Shown here in pieces: positions 16,879-25,629 of a DNA stretch of 64,000 nt (positions within the stretch are counted from its first letter, which is position 1; every line of letters begins with the position of its first letter). A model generated the notes under the pieces. That model was not told the origin of the DNA and ran no database searches. It saw only the letters and a list, made by a program, of their open reading frames with translations. The stretch comes from Rhodobium orientis. Its GTDB lineage: Bacteria; Pseudomonadota; Alphaproteobacteria; Rhizobiales; Rhodobiaceae. The DNA lies in assembly GCF_003258835.1 (NCBI RefSeq), contig NZ_NPEV01000002.1, positions 111,991 to 175,990 on the forward strand, written 5' to 3'. The position numbers and the translations under genes are program-made.

Positions 16879-18011
16879 GCCGCTTTCTCCTTGGCTGCCG
16901 CGACGGCGGCCCTGACCGCATCGTCCATCAGATCGAACGGCTCGATGCCGAGTTCCTTCTTGACCAGCGCGATCGCCTCGTCCTCGCCGGTGCCGTGGAT
17001 CGTGAAGAACACCGGGATCTTGGGATCGAGATCCTTCCAGGCATTGACGACACCCTCGGCCATCACGTCCGTGCGGGCAAAGGCGCCGCAGAAATTGACG
17101 AGCAGGCTGCGCAGGTTCGGATTGGCGAGAAGGATCGACAGCGCGTCCTTGGCCTTGGTGTAGGCCTCGCCGCCGACTTCCAGGAAATTAGCCGGCTCAC
17201 CACCATAGTGGGTGACGGCATCCATGGTGGTCATGGTCAGGCCGGCGCCATTGGCGAGCACGCCGACAGAGCCGCCGAGCTCGATATAGCGAAGCCCCGC
17301 CTTCTGCGCGGCTTCCTCCAACTCGGTCTGCGGTTCGGCAGCGGCGAATTCCGCCAGCCCCTGGTGCCGGCCGGCCGAGGAATCGTCGAGCACGAACTTG
17401 CAGTCCAGCGCCACGACATTGCCGTTGTCGGTGACGACCAGCGGATTGATCTCCAAGAGATCCGCGTCGTATTTGCGATAGGCCTTGTAGAGGGCGACGA
17501 GCGCATCCGCGATCTTGTCCGTCGCGCCGGAAAGGTCGAGGCCGTCAAGCAGCGATAGGGCATCGTCGCGCGCAAGGCCCTTGGTGATGTCGACGGGCAG
17601 CCGGCGCATCGCGGTCGGATCCTTTTCGGTCGCTTCCTCCACGTCCATGCCGCCCATGGTGGAGAACAGCACCATCGGCCCGCGCGTCTTCGGGTCGTTG
17701 AGGACAGCGGCATAGAGCTCGCGGGCAATCGGCACCTGACCCTCGATGAGGAGCTTTTCGACGGTAAAGCCGCCGATCTCCATGCCGAGGATTGCTTTCG
17801 CATGGGCCTTCGCTTCGTCGGGTGTCGCGGCCAGTTTGATGCCGCCGGCCTTGCCGCGCTTTCCGGTCGGCACCTGGGCCTTGACGACGCACGGGCCGAT
17901 CGCCTGGGCCGCGGCAAAGGCGGCGCCGCTGTCGGCGACAAGGCGAGCGGGAGGGATCGCCAGACCGCTCTTCGCCAGGAGCGGTTTGGCAGCGTACTCT
18001 TCGAAATTCAT
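16875..18011 (-). CDS. ADP-forming acyl-CoA ligase beta subunit (SucC-like)
   Basis: The 378-residue protein has the ATP-grasp fold of SucC/MtkA. MNFEEYAAKPLLAKSG is the normal start for the family, followed by VVKAQVPTGKRGKAGGIK, LLEINPLVVTDNGNVVALDCKF (metal and nucleotide site) and GGSVGVLANGAGLTMTTMD. An upstream start at 18071 would add 20 residues not seen in the family and is rejected. It is the fifth gene of the operon and pairs with the next gene downstream through a 4-base overlap. The ligase produces an acyl-CoA, with ATP converted to ADP and phosphate. Confidence 0.87.
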   Translation of the reverse strand: MNFEEYAAKPLLAKSGLAIPPARLVADSGAAFAAAQAIGPCVVKAQVPTGKRGKAGGIKLAATPDEAKAHAKAILGMEIGGFTVEKLLIEGQVPIARELYAAVLNDPKTRGPMVLFSTMGGMDVEEATEKDPTAMRRLPVDITKGLARDDALSLLDGLDLSGATDKIADALVALYKAYRKYDADLLEINPLVVTDNGNVVALDCKFVLDDSSAGRHQGLAEFAAAEPQTELEEAAQKAGLRYIELGGSVGVLANGAGLTMTTMDAVTHYGGEPANFLEVGGEAYTKAKDALSILLANPNLRSLLVNFCGAFARTDVMAEGVVNAWKDLDPKIPVFFTIHGTGEDEAIALVKKELGIEPFDLMDDAVRAAVAAAKEKAA

Positions 18012-18101
18012 GGTTCTGCCTTCCAGTCTCTTGAGCGTATTCCCGAAAAGTGGAAACCGGTTTTCGGACAAGAATACGCGTCAAAACAAACGTCTACTCG
18101 A

Positions 18102-19532
18102 TCAGGCCCCGTATTTTTCCCAGTAAGGACCGAACAGCTCTTGCTCGGACGGTTTGTCCTCCGGGATCGTCGTCACCAGGTGGGTGATGTTGATGAAATG
18201 CCGGTAGTTGAGGTTTTCCGAAATCGTGTTGCCGGCCCAGGTGCCGCCGCCCATGGAGAGCGTGAAGGGCAGGCAGTTGTTGAAGCTGCCGCCATTGCCG
18301 AAGGTGTGCGCCTGGTTGACGAGCACCCGCACGACGTCGGTGTCGGCCGCGATCTCGCGTGCGTGGTCGAGGTTCCTGGTGTGGATGCCGACGGAATGGC
18401 CCTTGCCGGTGACCTCAAGAATGTCCCTGGCGATCCGCTTGGCGTCGGCAAAATCCTTCGCCCGGTAGACGGTCAGCACCAGCGACAGCTTCTCGTCGGC
18501 AAAGGAATGCTTGCCGCCGATAGAATCCTCTTCGACCATGAAGAACTTCTTCGACTTCGCTTCTTCCGGCAGGCCCATCGCCTCGGCCGTGATGTCGGCG
18601 TCCTTGGCGATGATGTGGCGGTTGAGCTTGCCGCCGATCCAGAGGTTCTCCTTCACACTCTCCTTTTCAGACGCGTTGCAGCGCCAGCCGCCGGCCCGTT
18701 CCAGCGCGGCCATCGCTTCCTCATAGACGTCATCGAGGATGATGACCGAGTTCTCCGAGGAGCAGGAGGTGGAGTTGTCGAAGATCTTCGAGGCGCAGAT
18801 CTTTTCCGCAGCATCGTCGAAGTCGGCGGTGGTATCGATGATCACCGGTACGTTGCCGGCGCCGACGCCGATTGCGACGGTGCCCGACTGCATCGCCCGC
18901 TTGACGTTGTTCTGGGAGCCGGTGACGACGACGAGGTCGACCTGGTTCATCAGTTCCTGGGTCATCTCCTTGGAGATCGGCGCCGGCAGCAGTTGCACGA
19001 GGTCTTCCGGGTGTCCCGCCTTGGCAAGCTCGGCGCGCATCAGGTCCACCGTCTTGCCCGTGGTGGTGGCGCCGGCCGGCGAGGGGGCGATGATGACGGC
19101 GTTGCCGCCTTTAAGGGCCATCATCGCCTTGTTGACCGGGGTCGCGGCCGGGTTGGTCGAGGGACAGACCGCGCCGACGACGCCGACCGGCTTGCCGTAT
19201 CTGACGAGACCCCGTTCAGGCTCCTCGGAAATCACGCCGACGGTCTTGGCGCGCAACAGATCGCGCAGGGTCCCGAACGTCTTGCGCTGGTTCTTGATGA
19301 TCTTGGAGGGAACGTTGCCGAGCCCGGTGTCGGCGACGGCGAGTTCCGCCAGCATGCGCGCATGGTCCGGCTTGTAGATCGACCAGGCGAGCGCGGTGAC
19401 GGCCTCGTCGACCCGGCCCTGGTCGTGGTTCTCGTAGGCGTCCATTGCCGCGCGGCCGCGCGCGACGAGCTCTGCCACGATCTCCGATGGGGAAGGGGCC
19501 TCTTCAGCGGTGTTTCTGGCCGGTTGGGGCAT
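18102..19532 (-). CDS. CoA-acylating aldehyde dehydrogenase (SauS/EutE-like)
   Basis: This 476-residue protein belongs to the acylating branch of the aldehyde dehydrogenase superfamily, which interconverts an acyl-CoA and an aldehyde using NAD(P)H. The catalytic cysteine is in DNSTSCSSENS, and the nucleotide-binding segment is VVTGSQNNVKRA followed by GVGAGNVPV. FGNGGSFNNCLPFTLSMGGG near the C-terminus resembles sulfoacetaldehyde dehydrogenase (SauS). Preceded in the operon by the transporter and followed by the CoA ligase, it fits a path from acid to acyl-CoA to aldehyde. SauS is the closest characterised type I recognise, but substrate assignment is inferred. Confidence 0.8.
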   Translation of the reverse strand: MPQPARNTAEEAPSPSEIVAELVARGRAAMDAYENHDQGRVDEAVTALAWSIYKPDHARMLAELAVADTGLGNVPSKIIKNQRKTFGTLRDLLRAKTVGVISEEPERGLVRYGKPVGVVGAVCPSTNPAATPVNKAMMALKGGNAVIIAPSPAGATTTGKTVDLMRAELAKAGHPEDLVQLLPAPISKEMTQELMNQVDLVVVTGSQNNVKRAMQSGTVAIGVGAGNVPVIIDTTADFDDAAEKICASKIFDNSTSCSSENSVIILDDVYEEAMAALERAGGWRCNASEKESVKENLWIGGKLNRHIIAKDADITAEAMGLPEEAKSKKFFMVEEDSIGGKHSFADEKLSLVLTVYRAKDFADAKRIARDILEVTGKGHSVGIHTRNLDHAREIAADTDVVRVLVNQAHTFGNGGSFNNCLPFTLSMGGGTWAGNTISENLNYRHFINITHLVTTIPEDKPSEQELFGPYWEKYGA

Positions 19533-19587
19533 GGTTTCTTCTCTTCTTTGCGAAATCGGTCAGGGGTGGTCCGGAATCGGCGGCGGC

Positions 19588-21111
19588 CTAATCCATCAGG
19601 GCCTTCTGGAAGTCCGTGTCGCGGATTTCGTTGATGATGCTGGTGGTGATGACGATGACCGCCAGGATCAGCAGCCCGGCCGCGATCGGCCTCTGGAAGA
19701 AGCCGAGGAAGTCGTAGTCCATGAGCTGCATGGACTTGGAAAAGGCGGACTCGCCGAGCTTGCCGAGGATCAGGCCGAGGACGATGCCGGCGGCCGAATA
19801 GCCGGTCTTGCGCAAGAGGTATCCGGCGATGCCGGCCAGGAACATCACCCACACGTCGATGACGAGGTTGCGAAGCGCGTAGGCGCCGATGGTGGCGAGC
19901 AACAGGATGCCCGGCGCCAGCCAGCGGAACGGCACGCGCAGGATGTGGACGACGGTCTTGGTCTGCAGCCAGCCGAGGAAAACGATGCAAAGGTTCGCCC
20001 AGAACATCGCCGCAAAGGTGATCCAGACGAGGTCGGATGAATTGATGAAGATGAGCGGGCCCGGCTCCATGCCGTGGATCTGGAAGATGCCCATGATCAT
20101 GGCGGTCAGCGCGCCGCCCGGCAGGCCGAGGGCAAGGAGCGGGATCATTGCCGCGCCGGTCGCCGCGTTGTTGGCGGTCTCGGAAGCAACGACGCCCTCA
20201 AGCTCGCCCTTGCCGAAATTGGCCTTGTTCTTGGAGGCCCGGTGCGCCTGGCTGTAGCCGAGAAAGGCGGCCAGCGTCGCGCCGATGCCGGGCAGGATGC
20301 CGGCAAAGAAGCCGATGAAGATGGAGCGGACCATGGTGACGCGCACGCTCCAGAACTCCGACAGGGTCGGGAATTCCAGCCCCGCCTTCGGCCGCTCGCG
20401 GGTGCCCTCGGCAATGCTCATCGCCTGGGTGATGACTTCGGAGACGGCGAAGAAGCCGAGGATCATCGGGATGAAGTGGATGCCGGCCGAGAGATAGTAG
20501 GACTGGTACTCCAGCCCGAAGACGGAGCCCTCGTTGAAGCGCGGCACGCCGCCGACCGGGTCGGTACCGATGGTGGCGATGATCAGGCCGACGAATACCG
20601 ACAGCCAGCCCTTCCACAACGTCTTGGCGCCGATCGAGGCGGAGACGGCAAGGCCGAAGAAGATGAGCGCGAAGATCTCCTGCGGCCCGAAGGCACGCAC
20701 GGCCCAGCCGGCAATCGCGCCGGTTGCCGTCATCATCAGGATCGCCGAGGCGACGCCGCCAAGCGCGGAACAGGAGACGGCCGCGCCGATTGCCTTGCCC
20801 GACTGGCCCTTCAGGGTCATCGGATAGCCGTCGAAACAGGTCGGCGCGTTTTCCGGCGCGCCGGGGATGTTGAACAGGATCGCCGTGATCGCTCCGCCGA
20901 AGACGCCGGCGCAGTAGATGACGGAGAACAGCATCACCGCATGGGAGGCGTTCATGTTGATGGTGAAGGGGAGCAGGACGGCGCCGAGCGTCAGCATGTT
21001 GACGCCCGGAATGGCCCCGAACAGCATGCCGCCGACAAGGCCGAGGACGAAGATCAGGATCGCCTGCGGATCGCCGAACAGCATCATGGTGCCGCCGATG
21101 AAATGTTCCAT
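19588..21111 (-). CDS. tctA: Tripartite tricarboxylate transporter, large membrane subunit TctA
   Basis: This 507-residue integral membrane protein has about 11-12 helices. It carries the TctA marks GAIPGVNMLTLGAVLLPF near the N-terminus and GILPGIGATLAAFLGYSQAHRASKN in the middle, the repeated glycine/proline motifs of the family. It forms the sodium-coupled channel of a periplasmic-binding-protein-dependent secondary transporter together with TctB and TctC. Ten bases separate it from tctB and 55 from the aldehyde dehydrogenase gene. Confidence 0.92.
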   Translation of the reverse strand: MEHFIGGTMMLFGDPQAILIFVLGLVGGMLFGAIPGVNMLTLGAVLLPFTINMNASHAVMLFSVIYCAGVFGGAITAILFNIPGAPENAPTCFDGYPMTLKGQSGKAIGAAVSCSALGGVASAILMMTATGAIAGWAVRAFGPQEIFALIFFGLAVSASIGAKTLWKGWLSVFVGLIIATIGTDPVGGVPRFNEGSVFGLEYQSYYLSAGIHFIPMILGFFAVSEVITQAMSIAEGTRERPKAGLEFPTLSEFWSVRVTMVRSIFIGFFAGILPGIGATLAAFLGYSQAHRASKNKANFGKGELEGVVASETANNAATGAAMIPLLALGLPGGALTAMIMGIFQIHGMEPGPLIFINSSDLVWITFAAMFWANLCIVFLGWLQTKTVVHILRVPFRWLAPGILLLATIGAYALRNLVIDVWVMFLAGIAGYLLRKTGYSAAGIVLGLILGKLGESAFSKSMQLMDYDFLGFFQRPIAAGLLILAVIVITTSIINEIRDTDFQKALMD

Positions 21112-21121
21112 GGTGCTGCCC

Positions 21122-21730
21122 CTACATTCCGGCCCGTACGATCGAGATGATCGCGTTGTTGATGTCGTAGAACGCCTCGATGCGGCCGGTCGGCAGCGCC
21201 ACGTAGAAGAAGCGGGTGAAGACGAGGAGCGCGAGGCCGTAGACGATCGCCGTCACGGTGGCGATGGTAATCACCGAGCGCACCTCAAACAGCAGCAGGA
21301 GGACGACGACAAAGATCGGCGTCGCCACGTAAAAGCCGATGCGCGGCATCAGGTAGAGATAGATCAGCGGCACCACGAAGATGCCGAGGCGCTGCAGCTT
21401 GGAGCCGAGCGTTGCCGTCTTGCCGTTGGCCTGGGGTTCGCTGTCGTCGCCGTCGATGGCGGCAAGGTCCTTGCCGCGCCAGATCGAGGCCATCTGATAG
21501 ACGAACTGGCCGGTGGCACCGATGATCATGGCGATGGTGAGAGCCCGCGGCCAGCCGGTGGCGCCGAAGGCGTATTCCGGGATCTTTTTATCGAAATAGC
21601 CGGTCTGGGCATAGACGAGGGCGGCGAACCCGACCCAGAAGATCCATTCCAGGATCGGCCTTATATAGGTGACCGGCGTGTCGATCCGTTCGCGAATGCC
21701 GGCAACGTCTTCTTGTGAACTGGAGACCAT
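21122..21730 (-). CDS. tctB: Tripartite tricarboxylate transporter, small membrane subunit TctB
   Basis: The 202-residue protein has four predicted membrane helices (about 28-45, 58-78, 115-150 as a pair, and 160-180) with a hydrophilic loop of about 25 residues in the middle, the usual TctB design. TctB is poorly conserved and is identified mainly by topology and its place between tctA and tctC. The gap to tctC is 121 bases. Confidence 0.87.
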   Translation of the reverse strand: MVSSSQEDVAGIRERIDTPVTYIRPILEWIFWVGFAALVYAQTGYFDKKIPEYAFGATGWPRALTIAMIIGATGQFVYQMASIWRGKDLAAIDGDDSEPQANGKTATLGSKLQRLGIFVVPLIYLYLMPRIGFYVATPIFVVVLLLLFEVRSVITIATVTAIVYGLALLVFTRFFYVALPTGRIEAFYDINNAIISIVRAGM

Positions 21731-21851
21731 GGCGATCGTCCACTCCCGACAGAGATGCGGTTCTTGTTGTTCTTGAAAGGTGCGAGAGACACGTGCCCTT
21801 TAGCGGTGAGCACGGGGCAACGTGCCTCTCGCGATCGGCGATCGACCGGGC

Positions 21852-22853
21852 CTATTTGCCGATGCCGAGCTTCTTGTACATCTCGCGGTAGCTGGCGACC
21901 GCGTTGTTGATCAGCTCGATCGAGCCGTCCGTGTCGCGGAAGCTGTCGATGAGATGCATGTACTTTTTCTTGTTGAAGGCCTGGTAGTCCTCGGTCTCGA
22001 AGCCCGCCTTGCAGGCGGCGGCGAGGAAGTCGATGCGGTCCTGCGGAACGCCGGCCTTGACGTAGAAGCCGCGGAAGCGGGTCAGCGCGTCGAAATCGGC
22101 GCCGACTTCCTTGTGCGTCGGCGTGTCGGCGAAGGCGGACGGACGCTCGGCGAGGAACGTCAGGATCGGTTTCATCTGTTCCGCATCGAGGAAGTTGCGC
22201 ACATCGCCCGGCTGCTCGAACAGCACGTCCACATGGCCGCCGATCAGCGCGCCGTAGCGTTCGGCCGGCTTGTCGAAGGCGATCTGCTTGATCTTCAGGC
22301 CGAGCGCCTCCTGGAGTTGCTCCATGACGACCAGCTCCATTGAGCCGACCTTGCCGAGATTGGCCATGGTGACGTCGCCCGGATGCGCCTTGGCGTATGC
22401 CGAAAAGCTCTCCCAGTCGGTGAACCGGTCCTCGTCGGAGCGGATGTAGATCTGGCTGAAGGTGATCTGCGTCATGCACAGCGGCACCCAGTCTTCGGCC
22501 GGGTTCTCGCGGATGTCGCCGGCCGCAAAGGCCGAAATGGCGTTGTCGATATGCTCCAGCACCGTGTATCCGTCGGCCGGCGCCAGCATGAAGTCGGGGA
22601 TCGCGGCGGTGCCGCCGCCGCCCGGCTTGTTGACCACCTGGAAGGAGATGCCGGCGACCTCTTCCATTGCCTTGGCCATTGCCCGGGCGAGCTGGTCGGA
22701 GCCGCCGCCGGCGCCGAACGGCACGATCATGGTCAGCGGGCGGTTGCCGAAACCGGCGGGCTTTTCAAGGCCCTCGGCGCCGGCAGGGCCGGCGAGGGCG
22801 ACAGCGGCCGCAAAACCGGCAGCGGCAGCGGCATTCCTGAAGAATGATGTCAT
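21852..22853 (-). CDS. tctC: Tripartite tricarboxylate transporter, periplasmic binding protein TctC
   Basis: This 333-residue exported protein has a signal peptide cleaved after AGPAGA (near 26) and a Bug/TctC fold. LTMIVPFGAGGGSDQLARAM is the family start and NKPGGGGTAAIPDFM follows. It would capture the carboxylate substrate in the periplasm and deliver it to TctAB. GGGAGGA lies 3 bases before the ATG at 22853. It is the first gene of the operon and faces a LysR gene across a 147-base control region. Confidence 0.9.
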   Translation of the reverse strand: MTSFFRNAAAAAGFAAAVALAGPAGAEGLEKPAGFGNRPLTMIVPFGAGGGSDQLARAMAKAMEEVAGISFQVVNKPGGGGTAAIPDFMLAPADGYTVLEHIDNAISAFAAGDIRENPAEDWVPLCMTQITFSQIYIRSDEDRFTDWESFSAYAKAHPGDVTMANLGKVGSMELVVMEQLQEALGLKIKQIAFDKPAERYGALIGGHVDVLFEQPGDVRNFLDAEQMKPILTFLAERPSAFADTPTHKEVGADFDALTRFRGFYVKAGVPQDRIDFLAAACKAGFETEDYQAFNKKKYMHLIDSFRDTDGSIELINNAVASYREMYKKLGIGK

Positions 22854-22940
22854 GAGTCCTCCCTTGATGCGCTTGAGCACGCATTTGTTTTCCGGCTTGT
22901 GCCGTGTTGTTGTACGCGAAAACCCTATCACAAGATTTTT

Positions 22941-22988
22941 TTCACAAAAGCGATTTTTTTTGGTATTATATTCACGAAAATTGATTTT
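22941..22988. promoter_or_regulatory. Putative LysR operator with direct repeats
   Basis: Two similar 17-18 base units, TTCACAAAAGCGATTTT at 22941 and TTCACGAAAATTGATTTT at 22971, start exactly 30 bases apart, about three helical turns. They lie in the AT-rich gap between tctC and the divergent LysR gene, where a LysR tetramer would bind and control both. The sequence is well below the window's GC content. Confidence 0.55.
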
Positions 22989-23000
22989 ATCGGACGCGTC

Positions 23001-23897
23001 ATGTCCATTCGCCAGTTCCGGGCGCTGGAAGCGATCAGCGAATACGGCTCCTTTGCCGCCGCCGCCAAGGCGCTCAACCTGACCCAGTCGGCGATCTCCA
23101 TGCAGGTCGCCGCCCTGGAGGAGTCGCTCGGCGTTCCGCTGTTCGACCGCCAGCACCGCCCGCCGCGCCTGACCCGTGCCGGCACCGTGGTGCTGCGCCA
23201 TGCCCGGGTCATCCTCTCCCAGTACAACGACATCTTCGATGCGCTGTCCGAGGCGCGGCCCTACCACGGCAGTTTCCGCCTCGGCGTCATCCCGACGATC
23301 CTGACCAACCTGTTGCCGCTCAGCCTGATGCGCCTGCGCGAGGAGGAGCCGGGCCTCACCGTCAACGTCTCCTCGGGCCTTTCCGGCGAACTGATGCGCG
23401 AGGTCGAGACCGGCGAACTGGATGCCGCCCTGATGCACAAGCCGACAACGCTCGGCACGGCGCTTTCCTGGCGCGACATCGCCCAGCAACGGGTCGTCGT
23501 CGTCGCACCGCCGGAGTCCACCGGTGAGACTCCCCAGGAGATCTTCGAGCGCCACCCCTATATCCGCTTCAACCGGTCCGCCTGGGTGGCGCCGCTGGTC
23601 GAGACGCGGCTGTCGGAACTCGGGATTTCGCCGGATACAAGGGCCGAGATCCAGTCGATCGAGGCGATCCACCTCCTCGTCGGCCTCGGCTTCGGCGCCT
23701 CGATCCTGCCCGACGTCAGCACCGAGAGCTTTGCCCGCACCTCGCTGAGGATCGTTCCCTTCGGCGAGCCGCCGGTCTACCGCACGGTCGGCATCCTGTC
23801 GCGCACCGACATGGCCAAGAAGAACGCGCGGCGCATCATAGGCGACGTCTTCGCCGCCACCGCCGGCCGCCCCAACACCCTGAAAAAGGACGGATGA
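23001..23897 (+). CDS. LysR-family regulator of the tct operon
   Basis: This 298-residue protein has a winged helix-turn-helix at residues 1-60 (FRALEAISEYGSFAAAAKAL followed by NLTQSAISMQVAALEESLG) and a CbbR/CysB-type effector domain. MSIRQF at 23001 is the standard LysR start; the longer reading frame upstream runs through the operator and is rejected. Divergent position to tctC predicts that it senses the imported acid or its CoA derivative and activates the operon. Confidence 0.9.
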   Translation: MSIRQFRALEAISEYGSFAAAAKALNLTQSAISMQVAALEESLGVPLFDRQHRPPRLTRAGTVVLRHARVILSQYNDIFDALSEARPYHGSFRLGVIPTILTNLLPLSLMRLREEEPGLTVNVSSGLSGELMREVETGELDAALMHKPTTLGTALSWRDIAQQRVVVVAPPESTGETPQEIFERHPYIRFNRSAWVAPLVETRLSELGISPDTRAEIQSIEAIHLLVGLGFGASILPDVSTESFARTSLRIVPFGEPPVYRTVGILSRTDMAKKNARRIIGDVFAATAGRPNTLKKDG

Positions 23898-24069
23898 CAG
23901 ACGGCACCGCACCCCCGCTAGACTGGGGGCTGCAAACTGTCGCGTTCCCGGGTCGGGGTGTCCGTTCCCCTTGACCCCTTCGCAGGAAACCGGATAGCCC
24001 GGACAGAAGGCCGGTCCCGATCGGGAGTTCAAACCGGTTTTTCCCAGTCACGAGGACGAGAGGTAAGAC

Positions 24070-25374
24070 ATGGCGGAGACGACGGACGCAATCGTGATCG
24101 GCGCCGGCATCATCGGTGCGGCGACGACGCTGGAACTGGCCCGGGCCGGTTTCCGGACCATCTGCGTCGACAGCCTGCCGGCCGCCGGCTACGGCCCGAC
24201 CAGCGCCTCGTGCGCCGTCATCCGCGTCCACTACTCGACCTTCGAGGGCACCGCCTTCGCCTATGAGGGCTACCACTACTGGCGCGACTGGGCAGACTAT
24301 CTGGGCGTTGCCGACGAGCGCGGCCTGGCCGAGTTCCGCGAGATCGGCTGCATGGTCATGTGCACCGACGTGAACGGCCACCTGAAGAAGCACACCGACA
24401 TCTGCGACGAGATCGGCATTCCCTACCAGCGCTGGGACGCGGCGAAGATTCAGGAGCGGCTGCCGTTCTACGACCTGAAGAGCTTTTTTCCACCGAAGCG
24501 CCTCGACGATCCGGACTTCGGCCATTCCAATGGCGGCCGCCTCAACGGCTCGGTGTTCTTCCCGACCGCGGGCTATGTCACCGACCCGCAGCTTGCCACC
24601 CACAATCTGCAGCGCGCGGCCGAGGCCGCCGGGGCGACGTTCCGCTTCGGGCGCACGGTGACGGAAATCCTCACCGGTGCCGGCAGGGTTTCGGGCGTCC
24701 GGCTCGACGACGGCACGGTGACTTCCGCCCCGATCGTCGTCAACGTTGCCGGTCCCGCCTCGGCCAGGGTCAACGCCATGGCCGGCGCGCTCGACGACAT
24801 GACGATTTCGACCAGGGCCCTGAAGCAGGAGGTGGTGCACGTGCCGGCGCCCGACGGCGTCGATTTCTACGACAGCGCCTTCCCGATCTCCGACAACGAT
24901 ATCGGCTGCTATTGCCGGCCGGAGAAGGGCAACTACATCCTCATCGGCAGCGAGGACCCGGAGTGCGATCCGCGCGAATGGGTCGACCCGGACAGCTACG
25001 ATACCAATTTCACCGACCAGTGGACCCACCAGGCCTATCGCTACGCCCAGCGGGTGCCGAGCCTCGGCATCCCCAGCCGCATGCAAGGGGTGGTCGACCT
25101 CTACGACGTCTCCGACGACTGGATCCCGATCTATGACAAGTCCGCGATCGACGGCTTCTTCATGGCCATCGGCACCTCCGGCAACCAGTTCAAGAACGCG
25201 CCCATCGCCGGCAAGATGATGGCCGCGCTCGTCACCTACTGCGCCGAGGGCCACGACCACGACGTGAGCCCGCTGCAGTTCCAACTGCCTTATCTCGGGC
25301 GCCCGATCGACGTCGGGTTTTATTCGCGGAAGCGGACGATCAACGAGGAAAGCAGCTTTTCGGTGCTTGGATGA
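24070..25374 (+). CDS. FAD-dependent amine/amino-acid oxidoreductase (DAO family)
   Basis: The 434-residue protein has a dinucleotide fold at its start (IVIGAGIIGAATTLELARAG) and the DAO-family ending GTSGNQFKNAPIAGKMM, in which the FAD is held. Homologues include sarcosine and dimethylglycine dehydrogenases, which oxidise N-methylated amino acids, but the substrate is not evident. There is no signal peptide. AGAGGT lies before the ATG. It stands alone, preceded by a 172-base gap and followed by a palindromic repeat element. Confidence 0.78.
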   Translation: MAETTDAIVIGAGIIGAATTLELARAGFRTICVDSLPAAGYGPTSASCAVIRVHYSTFEGTAFAYEGYHYWRDWADYLGVADERGLAEFREIGCMVMCTDVNGHLKKHTDICDEIGIPYQRWDAAKIQERLPFYDLKSFFPPKRLDDPDFGHSNGGRLNGSVFFPTAGYVTDPQLATHNLQRAAEAAGATFRFGRTVTEILTGAGRVSGVRLDDGTVTSAPIVVNVAGPASARVNAMAGALDDMTISTRALKQEVVHVPAPDGVDFYDSAFPISDNDIGCYCRPEKGNYILIGSEDPECDPREWVDPDSYDTNFTDQWTHQAYRYAQRVPSLGIPSRMQGVVDLYDVSDDWIPIYDKSAIDGFFMAIGTSGNQFKNAPIAGKMMAALVTYCAEGHDHDVSPLQFQLPYLGRPIDVGFYSRKRTINEESSFSVLG

Positions 25375-25485
25375 CTGCGGAATGCATGTCGGTGGGTCGG
25401 GGTTCTGGCCGGAGCTTGCCCTCGTGCGGTCGTGTCGGGTTGGAGGGCGCAAGCGCCGACTCCTGAGAGCCCCCTGCGCCGCTGC

Positions 25486-25580
25486 TCTGGATTGCTTCGC
25501 TTCGCTCGCAATGACGTTGAAAAGGTTAAGAAAATCGTCATTGCGAGGAGGCCGTCAGGCCGACGCGGCAATCCATGGAG
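25486..25580. repeat. Dispersed palindromic repeat, copy 1
   Basis: Two inverted arms, TCTGGATTGC...GCAATGACG (25486-25516) and CGTCATTGCGAGG...GCAATCCA (25537-25578), can fold into a long hairpin. Two further copies with the same end words lie at 32262 and 38917. All are intergenic and next to a gene end. It looks like a REP or miniature inverted-repeat element. Confidence 0.75.
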
Positions 25581-25629
25581 CCTCTCGTTAAATGACCGAG
25601 CGCCTTTGGCATCCCGACATGCGGGCACC

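Noticed and set aside
23898-24069. A possible regulatory RNA before the FAD oxidoreductase gene
   Set aside because: I could not find a stable conserved fold by eye. It is only a GC-rich leader.
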